A DNA stretch of 64,000 nucleotides from Paenibacillus fonticola DSM 21315 (GTDB lineage Bacteria; Bacillota; Bacilli; Paenibacillales; Paenibacillaceae), in assembly GCF_000381905.1 (NCBI RefSeq), contig NZ_KB907270.1, positions 32,117 through 96,116 of the forward strand. Direction: 5' to 3'. Shown here in pieces: positions 27,632 to 37,060 of this stretch (position 1 is the first letter of the stretch; each line of letters begins with the position of its first letter). A program made the position numbers and the translations under genes. The notes beneath the pieces were generated by a model. The model did not search any database, had not been told where the DNA came from, and worked only from the letters and a program-made list of their open reading frames with translations.

Positions 27632-27785
27632 AATGGGCTGTGGCAGGATGCCGGAAACACCGCCGATATCAAGGCAGATAGGGAAACGGGCAGGTCGTGC
27701 TCCCTGGCTTTGGCTACGCCATCCTGCATGCTGATGCAGATAGCGTAACCACAGAATTCAATTTATCCGCGCTATCTCGATCCTA
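27632..27785 (+). pseudogene. Remnant of a cyclomaltodextrinase 3' end
   Basis: About 150 nt is closely similar at nucleotide level to 34434..34580, the last 50 codons of the intact cyclomaltodextrinase. Matching runs include TGTGGCAGGATGCCGG and GGCTTTGGCTACG. Indels destroy the frame. The two copies are direct repeats flanking the malGFE genes, suggesting a past duplication or rearrangement. Confidence 0.8.
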
Positions 27786-27940
27786 GCTGGGCTACCCAAA
27801 AAATAGATTGGGATTATCTATATAAAAAGTGGACACAATTATTCGGCAGTGATTATCCGGCAATGACCGTTGGCTATATTACTGAATTAGGTCTACCAGA
27901 AATTAAAATAGAAATTGAAATATGGGCCGCTAAAGTTTAA
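27786..27940 (+). pseudogene. RidA-like protein C-terminal fragment
   Basis: An open frame SWATQKIDWDYLYKKWTQLF ... GSDYPAMTVGYITELGLPEI ... IEIWAAKV ends at 27940. It resembles the C terminus of Rid/YjgF proteins ('W..FFG..PARTTVGV..LP....VEIE'). It has no start and follows directly on the cyclomaltodextrinase relic. Confidence 0.5.
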
Positions 27941-28118
27941 ACCGGCTTCCCCCCCTCACGTATAAGTATTATTTTACATGAGTTTTTTTGGCAATGTGCA
28001 TCTGAATGCCAATAGCCCATGCAATGAGCAAATTTTTGAAGCTATAAAGCAAAAAAAGCCTCCATCTTACGCAGTATTCAATTAAAGGTTATTGGGCTAG
28101 ATTGATTAAAAAACTAGC

Positions 28119-28301
28119 TTACTTCTTAGTTGACTCTATTAATCTTATTTCATTTACAGCCTGATCAAGCACCGCTTGCGCTTCAGACTTTACTATTGCT
28201 ATTGCTTCATCTAGGGATTGTTGTCCTTTTTCCGCAAGTTCTATTTCTCGGCTAGATATCGCAGCAAAATCGTTGAATTGATCAGGTAGCTTGTACCAAT
28301 C
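28119..28301 (-). pseudogene. Extracellular solute-binding protein C-terminal fragment
   Basis: 61 codons read DWYKLPDQFNDFAAISSREI ... AEKGQQSLDEAIAIV ... VLDQAVNEIRLIES and a stop. This is the helical C terminus of a family 1 sugar-binding protein. Nothing upstream continues it. The surrounding 27524..28694 gap also holds a terminator at 28347..28390 and, around 28430..28560, a frameshifted stretch (NLVQHFI / LANQLEIDLEEACQE) that I could not assign. Confidence 0.55.
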
Positions 28302-28346
28302 CTAACGTTTTACTTTAAAATTAAATCCGTTACCTTGTTCCAGGGT

Positions 28347-28390
28347 CAATAAAAGAGCCACGAATCCTTTTGAAAGGTTTTGTGGCTCTT
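28347..28390 (-). terminator. Long stem-loop with U-tract
   Basis: AAGAGCCACGAATCC pairs with GGTTTTGTGGCTCTT (one G-T and one A-G position) and is followed on the minus strand by TTTTATT. It is probably the terminator of the malEFG transcription unit, about 300 nt after malG. Confidence 0.7.
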
Positions 28391-28694
28391 CGCTATTGTT
28401 CGACTTAATTATCGTTCGACCTGACTATTCTTCTTCAGCCCAGGTTCTGTGCCTGTTAAGCTTCACCTTATTCCTGACATGCTTCTTCCAAATCAATTTC
28501 GAGTTGGTTAGCGAGATAAAATGTTGAACAAGGTTCAATTCTGGATCGTATTGTCACCGGCCAGACCTTTCCAAATCTGCTGATGATAGCGGGAAATCCG
28601 CTGAATTGCTTCTATATAAGCGGACCAGATCCATTCCTCTGCAAGGCTTAAATAGGCAAAGAAGATCCGGCAGCCTAATGTTCTCCAAATGCCT

Positions 28695-29528
28695 CTAACC
28701 TTTGGAAGCTCCTGCAGTCAGCCCGTCGACCAGATTGCGCTGAAGCAGCAGGAACAGCATCGTGATAGGCACCGCGACAAGCACGGCTCCGGCAGCGAAC
28801 ATCGTAAATTCGGTCGAATTCCGCTGACTCACCATTCTGTATAACCCGACTGCCAACGTCCGCTGATCTTCCGTCCTCAACACCAGATCAGCGAAGATGA
28901 AATCGAGGAAGGCGCCGTTAAAAATCATGAGGCTAGCATAGGTCAGCATAGGCTTAGCAAGCGGGATAATGATCGCGAAGAATACTTTTAGATGGCTAGC
29001 CCCGTCGATTCGTGCCGCATCTTCCAAGCTTTTCGGGATCGTATCAAAAAAACCCTTGGCTACGAATACATTCGATATAATTGCACCTGAGCTGTAAACG
29101 AGAATCAGCGCCCAGTGGGAATTGAGCAGCCCCATCGTATTCAGCAGAACGTAAATAGCGATCATTGCCATGAATCCTGGGAACATCTGAAGCACCAGCA
29201 AAGTGTTTAAGGCAAATTTACGGCCCGCGAAGCGAAATCTTGAGATTGCGTACGAAGTAAGCAGCAGCAGAAACGTTCCGAAAAGGGTCGACAGCACTGC
29301 AACCTTCAGTGTATTTATGAACCACAGTGAGTATTTGGTCTTCTCGAACAAATCCCGATAATGTTCCAACGTAAAGGTGCGAGGAATTAACGTATCACTG
29401 TAAAGACTGTTGCCTTCCTTTAAGGAAGACATGATAATCCATAATGCGGGAAACAAGCTTACGCAGGTTAAAATGACAAGCAGCGTATAGCTAACGCCAA
29501 GCTTGACCCGGGCGGATCGGCTATTCAT
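28695..29528 (-). CDS. Maltodextrin/cyclodextrin ABC permease, MalG type
   Basis: 277 residues, six helices, with the cytoplasmic EAA loop SLEDAARIDGASHLKVFFAI before helix 5. It is the third gene of the minus-strand transporter operon and overlaps its partner by 4 nt. It pairs with the MalF-type permease to import oligosaccharides. No ATPase gene is nearby, so a shared MsmX-type ATPase elsewhere is expected. Confidence 0.9.
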   Translation of the reverse strand: MNSRSARVKLGVSYTLLVILTCVSLFPALWIIMSSLKEGNSLYSDTLIPRTFTLEHYRDLFEKTKYSLWFINTLKVAVLSTLFGTFLLLLTSYAISRFRFAGRKFALNTLLVLQMFPGFMAMIAIYVLLNTMGLLNSHWALILVYSSGAIISNVFVAKGFFDTIPKSLEDAARIDGASHLKVFFAIIIPLAKPMLTYASLMIFNGAFLDFIFADLVLRTEDQRTLAVGLYRMVSQRNSTEFTMFAAGAVLVAVPITMLFLLLQRNLVDGLTAGASKG

Positions 29529-30835
29529 GCTATCATATCCTCCTCTTTGTAAGACCTGGTGCGGCGGTAGCTCATGATCGACAAGGAAGCGATGATGAGG
29601 AAGATAATGATGCCGATAACCGACGCGAAGCTGTATTGCGATTGATTCAAGGCCAGCTTATAAAGCCAGGTCACTAACAAATCCGTATGACCGGCGTATT
29701 GGTAATTCGAATTGACCGGATTGCCGTCTGTCATTAGATAGACGACGTTGAAATTATTTATATTGCCGGCAAATTGCATAATTAGAATAGGCGCTGTCGA
29801 GAACAACACCATCGGCATCGTAATGGAACGGAATTTCTGGAACGAATTCGCTCCGTCAACCTCAGCCGCTTCGTACAGATCCCTCGGAATCGTCGTCAGC
29901 ACCCCGATAGCCAGTATCATCGTTACCGGGATACCGATCCACATATTGACGAGAACGAGTGTAACCCTAGCCCACATTGGATCCGTAAGCCACGGTATTC
30001 CATCGAAGCCGATCCAACGCATTATATCGTTGACCGGGCCAAACTTGTTGTTAAACATATTCCGCATTACGAGAAGAGAGATCATGCTCGGAATTGCGAA
30101 CGGAATGATCATAACTGTACGCCAGAACACCTTGAAGCGAATGCGGGGCTGTTGAATCAGTACCGCTATCAGGATGCCGCCGATATAAGTCGTCACTGTA
30201 GCGAGGATTGCCCATATCATGGTCCAAAGCAGGACGCCAAAGAACGTGCTGCTCCACACCTTCAGGCTGACCAGCTTGACAAAATTGCTGAACCCAACCC
30301 AGTCAACCAGATTGGCAGGTGGGAGGATCGGATCTGCATAATTTGTAAAGGCCAGCAAAATAGAAAAAATTAATGGTAGGATCGTCAAGAACAATATCGT
30401 GACGATGGGCAGCGCAAGTACGAGATAGGCGAAGTTTTTCTGATTTACAAGCTGCAGCGACTGTTGGAAGTTATTCGGGGCTATACCTGTATCCCTTGCC
30501 TTTCCCACTTTGTAGGCATCCCTGATATTCAGAGCGTATATCGCGGCAGTGAGGAATACAAATAAGGCCGCCATCAACCCTTTGATCATAAGAAATATCG
30601 AGTGATCGCCTTCGACCATCTTCATAATTTTACCTACCTTCACCATTCCACTGGGCTGCTCCCCCAATGTAATAAGCCCCTTCAGATAAGAAGGAAGTCC
30701 AATCACCGAAAATACGTATATCGCAGTCAGGCCTGCCGCCATGAACAAAATCCCTTTCATCCATTGCCGGTTGTACAACTGTCCGAGACCCATAAAAAGA
30801 ATCGACAGGGTTGTACTTATTGTCTTTCTATGCAT
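29525..30835 (-). CDS. Maltodextrin/cyclodextrin ABC permease, MalF type
   Basis: 436 residues. The N terminus carries two to three additional helices (LFMGLGQLYNRQWMKGILFM), then six core helices with the EAA loop DLYEAAEVDGANSFQKFRSI. Such extended MalF forms are usual in Bacillus and Paenibacillus maltodextrin systems. Located between the binding protein and MalG genes. Confidence 0.9.
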   Translation of the reverse strand: MHRKTISTTLSILFMGLGQLYNRQWMKGILFMAAGLTAIYVFSVIGLPSYLKGLITLGEQPSGMVKVGKIMKMVEGDHSIFLMIKGLMAALFVFLTAAIYALNIRDAYKVGKARDTGIAPNNFQQSLQLVNQKNFAYLVLALPIVTILFLTILPLIFSILLAFTNYADPILPPANLVDWVGFSNFVKLVSLKVWSSTFFGVLLWTMIWAILATVTTYIGGILIAVLIQQPRIRFKVFWRTVMIIPFAIPSMISLLVMRNMFNNKFGPVNDIMRWIGFDGIPWLTDPMWARVTLVLVNMWIGIPVTMILAIGVLTTIPRDLYEAAEVDGANSFQKFRSITMPMVLFSTAPILIMQFAGNINNFNVVYLMTDGNPVNSNYQYAGHTDLLVTWLYKLALNQSQYSFASVIGIIIFLIIASLSIMSYRRTRSYKEEDMIA

Positions 30836-30922
30836 GCGTTAAACTACCTCTTTTCTTGCGATTTGACAGACTTCACCCGACCGCCGGGCGATCGGGTGAA
30901 TCCTTGAATGATTGCTAACTTG

Positions 30923-32242
30923 CTACTTGGATGAAATATTTGTCTTGATTGTATCAACCATCGTATCCAGTGTGGTCTTGACGTCCGCCTTCGGATCGTC
31001 CCAGATTGTTATGAACGCCGCTTTAAGCGGATCCCATACCGCATTAATCTCCCCGATAGTCGGCATCGGCGTAGAGTGGGAGAACTGCTCAAAGAACCCG
31101 CTGATTATCGGATCATTCTTGATCTCTGGATCTTCCCCCGCTTCCTTATTTGCAGGAATGGCTCCCGTCATCTGGTAGTTCAGCAACTGATTCTCCTTAT
31201 TAGCTGCGAAGTTGGAGAATAGACGCGCAGCAATCGGATAGTCGGTGTAAGAGTTAACGAAGTAAGCTTTTACGCCAGAAAATGAGTGCGATACTTCGCC
31301 GTTCGACATCGCTGGCAATGGAGCGACTCCGAAGTTGACTTTGTCCTTGAATGCCGCTATGGACCAAGGCCCGTCGATATTCAAAGCCAGCTTGCCTTCC
31401 TGGAACAATTGCGTCTTCACGTCGTAGGACACATCTCCTGCGTTCATAGGCAGAACTTTTTTAAGGCTCTTCAGCAGCTCGAAGCCCTGAACCGCTCCTT
31501 CGTTATTCAAGCCAATATCGGTCGGATCGGTGTTATCATTACCGAAGAAGTAACCTCCGAGCGTGCTGACGAATGGATTGGTATAGTACCCAACGAACTC
31601 CCACATAATGGCGTATTTATTTTGCTTGGTGTCCGTATAAGTCTCCGCGAAGCTTACGATTTCGTCCCAGGTTTTTGGAGCTTCAGGAAAGATGTCTTTG
31701 TTGTAGTACATGGCGTATGTCTCAACCGATTTCGGATAGCCGTATAAAACTGCATCATAACTCACCGCTTTGATTGCGGACTCCTCCATTACAGCGCGTG
31801 TCTCATCCTCGAACAGGTCATTAGGCAGCAGAAGTCCTGCTTTAACCGCTTGGGCGATCTGATCATGAGGCAATGTAAGGACGTCTGCTGCAAGCTTCGA
31901 CGGTCCGTCAGTCGCTAGACGGGTACCCTGATCCCCTCCGGCTATGGCTTCCAGCTTGACGGGCACTCCATACTGCTTCTCGAACTCTGCAGCGATTTTC
32001 TCCATATACTCAATTTGCTCCTGTGCTTCCCACACCGTCAACTTGGCCCCAGGTTCAGGTAAATACTCCTCTTCGTTGCCCTCTCCGTTCTCAGAAGTAG
32101 CAGGAGGCGCATCTGATGTGTTAGATGGCTGGGAACTGTTCAGGCTTGAATTACCTCCATTGCCTCCGCAAGCCGCTAGACTGAAAACCAACACTACACT
32201 AACCAGACTGATAACCCATTGTTTCAACTTCACTTTGTCCAC
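30923..32242 (-). CDS. Maltodextrin/cyclodextrin-binding lipoprotein, MalE type
   Basis: 439 residues. Lipoprotein signal peptide ending SLAAC (Cys25), followed by a Gly/Ser/Asn-rich linker, then a family 1 binding fold (KLTVWEAQEQIEYMEKIAAE, KTWDEIVSFAE, GKLALNIDGPWSIAAF). Anchored outside the membrane, it delivers sugar to the two permeases. The neighbouring CGTase and cyclomaltodextrinase suggest cyclodextrins as well as maltodextrins. The leader carries operators and an apparent attenuator. Confidence 0.92.
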   Translation of the reverse strand: MDKVKLKQWVISLVSVVLVFSLAACGGNGGNSSLNSSQPSNTSDAPPATSENGEGNEEEYLPEPGAKLTVWEAQEQIEYMEKIAAEFEKQYGVPVKLEAIAGGDQGTRLATDGPSKLAADVLTLPHDQIAQAVKAGLLLPNDLFEDETRAVMEESAIKAVSYDAVLYGYPKSVETYAMYYNKDIFPEAPKTWDEIVSFAETYTDTKQNKYAIMWEFVGYYTNPFVSTLGGYFFGNDNTDPTDIGLNNEGAVQGFELLKSLKKVLPMNAGDVSYDVKTQLFQEGKLALNIDGPWSIAAFKDKVNFGVAPLPAMSNGEVSHSFSGVKAYFVNSYTDYPIAARLFSNFAANKENQLLNYQMTGAIPANKEAGEDPEIKNDPIISGFFEQFSHSTPMPTIGEINAVWDPLKAAFITIWDDPKADVKTTLDTMVDTIKTNISSK

Positions 32243-32273
32243 CCTTTCTTGATTTAGTTTCTAATTTGTTTTG

Positions 32274-32287
32274 TGCAAACGTTTTAC
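32274..32287. promoter_or_regulatory. LacI/CcpA-type operator, proximal
   Basis: TGCAAACGTTTTAC, a LacI-family half-palindrome (cre/MalR-like), 32 nt before malE and downstream of the leader hairpin, where a bound repressor would act as a roadblock. Confidence 0.6.
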
Positions 32288-32333
32288 CTAGTTTGCAAAA
32301 AATACCTCTACCCCCTAACTTCTTGTAACTACG

Positions 32334-32385
32334 AAAAAAAAAAGGTACAACACTCTACAAATCGTACGATTGTCGAGGTTGTACC
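32334..32385 (-). terminator. Leader terminator hairpin upstream of malE (candidate attenuator)
   Basis: GGTACAAC / GTTGTACC enclose a second near-palindrome centred on ATCGTACGAT; on the minus strand ten T residues follow. It lies between the likely promoter (32456..32485) and malE, with no minus-strand gene upstream. It should therefore stop malE transcripts unless read-through is regulated. Confidence 0.7.
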
Positions 32386-32455
32386 CTTAGGGTAGCAGCG
32401 CCTTTAAATTGCTCAAGCGGTTTATAATTTTCACTAAAACTATGAAGACACTCCA

Positions 32456-32485
32456 ATCATAAACTATATGGGAAAACGTTTGCAA
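32456..32485 (-). promoter_or_regulatory. malE promoter overlapping a LacI/CcpA-type operator
   Basis: On the minus strand TTGCAA and TATGAT are 18 nt apart. The operator GGAAAACGTTTGCA (32471..32484; 12 of 14 cre positions) overlaps the -35 box, so binding should repress. The remaining 32486..32774 gap shows only the divergent ribosome site of the cyclomaltodextrinase gene. Confidence 0.65.
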
Positions 32486-32774
32486 ACACAGTAATTGATG
32501 AAAATTAGCGTTAATATCACAAAATTACATTAAATTTCTTATTTTCTTCTGCATTATACTCTAAAATCTCATTTTTCCTCCTTTTTCCTTTCTAATGCGG
32601 TGTTTTCGAAGGAAATCCCAGTCCACTGCACCTGCCCGATAATGCTGTTGCCAGCATGGGAACAGTATGATAAGATGGAGAAAATTTAAAGGCAATGAAA
32701 CTTTCGGGTTCAACCTCGTTCCATTCAGAGGTTGGACCTTTTTGCGTTCACATGCCTGAAGGAGGCCCTCATTA

Positions 32775-34604
32775 ATGATTGTGCTGGAAGCAGTATACCA
32801 TCGCATCGGACTGAACTGGTCCTATGCCTATAACGAATCGACAGTGCATATCCGTCTGCGCACGAAGCGCAGCAATGTGGCAGAAGTGCAGCTGGTTTGT
32901 GGCGACAAATACGACTGGGATAAATACAACGAGTCCATTGCCATGGAACGGTTTGCTTCAGACGGCCTGTTCGATTACTGGCAAGCCGCCATCTCACCGC
33001 TGTTTCGGCGGGTCGTCTATTATTTCGCCCTCCATGAGGAAGCGGGCGAGACTGTCTATTTTCTGGAAAAGGGCTTCTTCGATTCGCCTCCGACGATTCA
33101 GTATGAAGGGCTGTTCGATTTCCCTTATCTGAACCCTGAGGATGTTCACTCCCCGCCGGAATGGGTCAAGGAAGCGGTCTTCTACCAGATCTTCCCTGAG
33201 CGCTTCGCAAAGGGCGACCCGTCGATCGACCCGGAGGGAGTGCTGGAATGGGGTGGGGTGCCGAGTCCGACGAATTTTTTTGGCGGCGATCTGCAAGGGG
33301 TACTTGACCATCTGGACTATCTGGCTGAGTTGGGAATCAACGCAATCTATTTCAATCCATTGTTCGCTGCGACAACCAATCACAAATACGACACAAGCGA
33401 TTATATGCTTGTCGACCCGCATTTCGGCACGAACGAAAAGCTGAAGGAACTGGTCGAGGCCTGTCACGCCCGAGGTATTCGGGTACTGCTGGACGGCGTA
33501 TTCAACCATTGCGGGCATACGTTTCCGCCTTTTGTCGATGTGCAGCAGAACGGCTCCGCCTCCCGTTATGCCGATTGGTTCCATATCAAGGAGGGGCCGC
33601 TTATGGTGGAGAACGGCATCCCGAACTATGCCACCTTCGGCTTCGAGCCGATCATGCCGAAGCTGAACACGGGCAATGAAGAGGTCAAGGCCTATCTGCT
33701 GGAGGTCGGCCGATATTGGATTGGCGAGCTGGGGCTGGATGGCTGGCGGCTGGACGTGGCCAATGAGGTGGACCGCCAATTTTGGCGCGAGTTCCGCCGC
33801 GAGATGAAGAAGGTGAACCCGGACGCCTACCTGCTCGGGGAAATTATGCATGATGCAATGCCGTGGCTTCAGGGCGACCAGTTCGACGCCGTGATGAATT
33901 ACCCGTTCACCAACATCTTGCTTGATTTCTTCGCCAGAAGACGCACCGACGCCATTCAGTTTGCCCAGAGCATCAACGCCCAGTTGGCCAGCTTCCCGCA
34001 GCAGGTCACCGAGGCCGCGTTCAACCTGCTGGGCAGCCACGATACCGTCAGGCTGCTGACGCTGTGCGGCGGCAATAAGCGGTTGATGAAGCTGGCAGTG
34101 CTTTTCCAGCTGACCTTTCAGGGAGCGCCCTGCATCTACTACGGGGATGAGATCGGCCTCGACGGCGAGCATGACCCATACAACCGCAAATGCATGGAGT
34201 GGAATCCCGCGAAGCAGGACCACGATCTGCTAGGCTTCTTCCGCCGCCTTATCGCCATGCGCAAAGCCCATCCTGCATTGCGCGGCAGCGGCCTGCACTT
34301 TCTGACAGCCGCCGGGCATCCGCAACTGCTCGCCTACGAGCGGCGCGATGAGCGGGACCGCTTTCTGCTGCTGCTGAACAATGACGAGGCCACATGCTCG
34401 GTCATCGTGCAAAGCGGCGGGCTGAACGGGATGTGGCAGGATGCCGGCAGCGACGCCGACATCAAGGCAGATGAGGAAACGATGCAGGTCGTGCTCCCAG
34501 GCTTTGGCTACGTCATCCTGCAAGCTAAGGCGGATAGCGTCACCGGAGCCATCCGTCTATCCGCGAATAGCGACCTAGTCCAGGCCGAGCACAGCAGTCT
34601 GTAA
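32775..34604 (+). CDS. Cyclomaltodextrinase / neopullulanase-type GH13 hydrolase
   Basis: 609 residues without signal peptide, so cytosolic. An N-terminal starch-binding beta domain (VYHRIGLNWSYAYNESTVHI) precedes the barrel, which carries LLDGVFNHCG, the nucleophile Asp in DGWRLDVANEVD, the acid Glu in LLGEIMHD and the third Asp in LLGSHDT. The extra N domain is the hallmark of the cyclodextrin-opening subgroup (GH13_20). GAAGGAGG precedes the ATG. It degrades imported cyclodextrins and maltodextrins. A broken second copy of its 3' end is at 27632. Confidence 0.92.
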   Translation: MIVLEAVYHRIGLNWSYAYNESTVHIRLRTKRSNVAEVQLVCGDKYDWDKYNESIAMERFASDGLFDYWQAAISPLFRRVVYYFALHEEAGETVYFLEKGFFDSPPTIQYEGLFDFPYLNPEDVHSPPEWVKEAVFYQIFPERFAKGDPSIDPEGVLEWGGVPSPTNFFGGDLQGVLDHLDYLAELGINAIYFNPLFAATTNHKYDTSDYMLVDPHFGTNEKLKELVEACHARGIRVLLDGVFNHCGHTFPPFVDVQQNGSASRYADWFHIKEGPLMVENGIPNYATFGFEPIMPKLNTGNEEVKAYLLEVGRYWIGELGLDGWRLDVANEVDRQFWREFRREMKKVNPDAYLLGEIMHDAMPWLQGDQFDAVMNYPFTNILLDFFARRRTDAIQFAQSINAQLASFPQQVTEAAFNLLGSHDTVRLLTLCGGNKRLMKLAVLFQLTFQGAPCIYYGDEIGLDGEHDPYNRKCMEWNPAKQDHDLLGFFRRLIAMRKAHPALRGSGLHFLTAAGHPQLLAYERRDERDRFLLLLNNDEATCSVIVQSGGLNGMWQDAGSDADIKADEETMQVVLPGFGYVILQAKADSVTGAIRLSANSDLVQAEHSSL

Positions 34605-34754
34605 CAATTTATTTAACTGTTATTATTTGACAAATATAGGCCCGTCATTTAGAATGAAAGCGCATCCTTGTTTGGCAATTCTTCAACTTGCAGGGACAAG
34701 GGTAACAAATTTACAATTTGAGGGCACTGCTTTCTGATCATGTCCTGAATCAGG

Positions 34755-34793
34755 AACAACCCCGTAATCTTCATGTGAAGATTGCGGGGTTGT
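34755..34793 (+). terminator. Terminator of the cyclomaltodextrinase gene
   Basis: A 19-bp almost perfect stem, AACAACCCCGTAATCTTCA with its mirror, one loop base, ending in TTGTTTGC. The rest of 34605..34900 is unremarkable. Confidence 0.85.
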
Positions 34794-34900
34794 TTGCATA
34801 AGCAGCGGGAAGGAGGGAGTATCATTCAATGCTTGGCTTGGTGCCAAGGAAGGACGCATTTGCAGAAACAGCATAAAAAATTTGAAAGGCGGCTGGATTA

Positions 34901-37060
34901 ATGAAATGGATGATTAAAAAATCAATTATCACCATACTTGCTTCCACCTTTCTCTTTACAGCATGGCTCGCTCCGTCTATTGCCGTCCCTTCGGCAAGCG
35001 CCGCTCCCGATACATCGGTACTGAACAAGCAAGGGTTCTCCACCGATGTCATCTATCAGATCGTAACCGACCGCTTTGCAGACGGGGATACCTCCAACAA
35101 TCCATCTGGTGCAGCATTCTCTCCAAGCTGCAATAACCTTAAACTGTACTGCGGCGGAGACTGGCGGGGAATCATCAACAAAATCTCCGATGGCTATTTT
35201 GCGGGGATGGGCATCAGCGCACTGTGGATTTCCCAGCCTGTAGAAAATATATATAGCATCATCGACTACTCCGGTGTTAACAACACGTCCTACCACGGCT
35301 ATTGGGCTCGCGATTTCAAGCAGACAAATCCAGCATTCGGCAGCATGGCCGACTTTCAGGAGCTGATCGACACCGCCCACGCCCATAACATCAAAGTTAT
35401 TATCGACTTTGCTCCGAATCATACTTCTCCGGCTTCCGAGACGCAGCCCTCCTTCGCCGAGAACGGACGGCTGTATGATAATGGCAGCCTGATCGCCGGC
35501 TACACCGGAGATACAAACGGTATTTTTCATCATAATCTGGGAACGGACTTTTCCTCGCTAGAGGATGGCATTTATCGTAATCTGTATGATTTGGCCGATA
35601 TTAATCACCACAACAACACGACAGACGCCTACTTCAAGGAGGCGATCAAGCTCTGGCTGGATATGGGCATCGACGGCATCCGAGTAGATGCGGTCAAGCA
35701 TATGCCGCAAGGCTGGCAAAAGAACTGGATGGCTTACATTTCGGGATATAAGCCCGTATTCACCTTCGGCGAGTGGTTCCTCGGAGCCGGTGAGATTGAT
35801 CCGAACAACATTCGCTTCGCCAATGAGTCAGGCATGAGTTTGCTTGATTTTCGTTTCGGGCAAAAGGTACGTCAGGTATTCCGCGACAACACCGACAATA
35901 TGCACGGCCTGAACAGCATGCTGGCCGAAACCGCAGCCGATTACACACATATCCATGACCAGGTCACGTTCATTGACAACCATGATATGGACCGTTTCAA
36001 GCACGGGAACAATAACCGTCGTCTGGAGCAGGCGTTGGCCTTTACGCTTACCTCTCGCGGGGTTCCGGCTATCTATTACGGTACGGAGCAATATATGGCA
36101 GGAAACGGTGATCCGGGGAACCGCCCCTTTATGAACAGCTATTCAACGGCTACCACCGCCTATCAAGTTATCGGCAAGCTAGCAGCGCTTCGCAAGTCCA
36201 ATCCGGCTATTGCTTACGGCAACACGGAGGAGCGTTGGATCAATAACGATGTCTATATTTACGAGCGGAAATTCGGCAGCAGTACGGCACTGATTGCCAT
36301 TAACCGCAGCGAGACTGCCGCTGCATCGATTACCGGCCTGCAGACATCGCTCCCCGCCGGCACCTATGCGGACGAGCTGGGGGGACTGCTGGACGGCAAC
36401 AGCATAACGGTTAACACGACGGGCTCTGTGACTACCTTTAACCTGCCAGCCGGAACTGCCGCCGTATGGCAATATGCCGCTGACGAGACGGCTCCAATCA
36501 TCGGCAATATCGGGCCGGATCTGGGGAAAGCCGGCACAACACTGACGATTGACGGACGCGGCTTTGGCGATGTCAAGGGCACCGTCTTCTTCGGTACAAC
36601 AGCGGTCACCGGCAGCCAGATCATAGAGTGGGAAGATTCCCAAATTAAAGTCATCGTTCCGGCAGCTGTACCTGGCTCGCATAACGTGAAGGTTCGCAAC
36701 GCCTCCTCCGTAGACAGCAGCAGCTACAGCAGCTTCAGCCTGCTGACGGGGGATCAGGTGTCGGTCCGCTTTATCGTGAACAATGCCAGCACCGTATACG
36801 GCGAGAATGTCTATCTGACAGGCAATAGCGCCGAGCTCGGCAATTGGGATCCGAACAAGGCGATCGGCCCGTTCTTCAACGAGATTATTGCCGCCTATCC
36901 GTCCTGGTACTATGATGTCAGCGTGCCTGCCGGAACAGAGCTGCAATTCAAATTCATCAAAAAGAACGGTGGGACCGTCACCTGGGAAGGCGGCGCCGAC
37001 CATAGCTATACCGTGCCAGTCAGCGGTGTTGGCAACGTCGTAGTCGACTGGCAGCCGTAA
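34901..37060 (+). CDS. Cyclodextrin glucanotransferase (CGTase), secreted
   Basis: 719 residues. Signal peptide to about residue 35 (ASAA then PDTSVLNKQGFSTDVIYQIV). The mature 684 residues have the five CGTase domains: A/B barrel with GIRVDAVKHM (nucleophile), FTFGEWFLG (acid/base) and FIDNHDM; domain C; domain D (IPT-like, IGPDLGKAGTTLTIDGRG); and domain E, a CBM20 starch-binding module (AELGNWDPNKAIGP). It cyclises starch to cyclodextrins outside the cell. Which ring size dominates cannot be told. It completes a make-import-open pathway with its neighbours. Confidence 0.95.
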   Translation: MKWMIKKSIITILASTFLFTAWLAPSIAVPSASAAPDTSVLNKQGFSTDVIYQIVTDRFADGDTSNNPSGAAFSPSCNNLKLYCGGDWRGIINKISDGYFAGMGISALWISQPVENIYSIIDYSGVNNTSYHGYWARDFKQTNPAFGSMADFQELIDTAHAHNIKVIIDFAPNHTSPASETQPSFAENGRLYDNGSLIAGYTGDTNGIFHHNLGTDFSSLEDGIYRNLYDLADINHHNNTTDAYFKEAIKLWLDMGIDGIRVDAVKHMPQGWQKNWMAYISGYKPVFTFGEWFLGAGEIDPNNIRFANESGMSLLDFRFGQKVRQVFRDNTDNMHGLNSMLAETAADYTHIHDQVTFIDNHDMDRFKHGNNNRRLEQALAFTLTSRGVPAIYYGTEQYMAGNGDPGNRPFMNSYSTATTAYQVIGKLAALRKSNPAIAYGNTEERWINNDVYIYERKFGSSTALIAINRSETAAASITGLQTSLPAGTYADELGGLLDGNSITVNTTGSVTTFNLPAGTAAVWQYAADETAPIIGNIGPDLGKAGTTLTIDGRGFGDVKGTVFFGTTAVTGSQIIEWEDSQIKVIVPAAVPGSHNVKVRNASSVDSSSYSSFSLLTGDQVSVRFIVNNASTVYGENVYLTGNSAELGNWDPNKAIGPFFNEIIAAYPSWYYDVSVPAGTELQFKFIKKNGGTVTWEGGADHSYTVPVSGVGNVVVDWQP

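Noticed and set aside
32994..34223. 409-codon minus-strand frame inside the cyclomaltodextrinase gene
   Set aside because: The plus strand encodes an intact GH13 enzyme with all catalytic motifs; the antisense frame has no recognisable protein features.
36179..37003. Minus-strand frame opposite the CGTase C-terminal domains
   Set aside because: Antisense shadow; CGTase domains D and E are intact on the plus strand.
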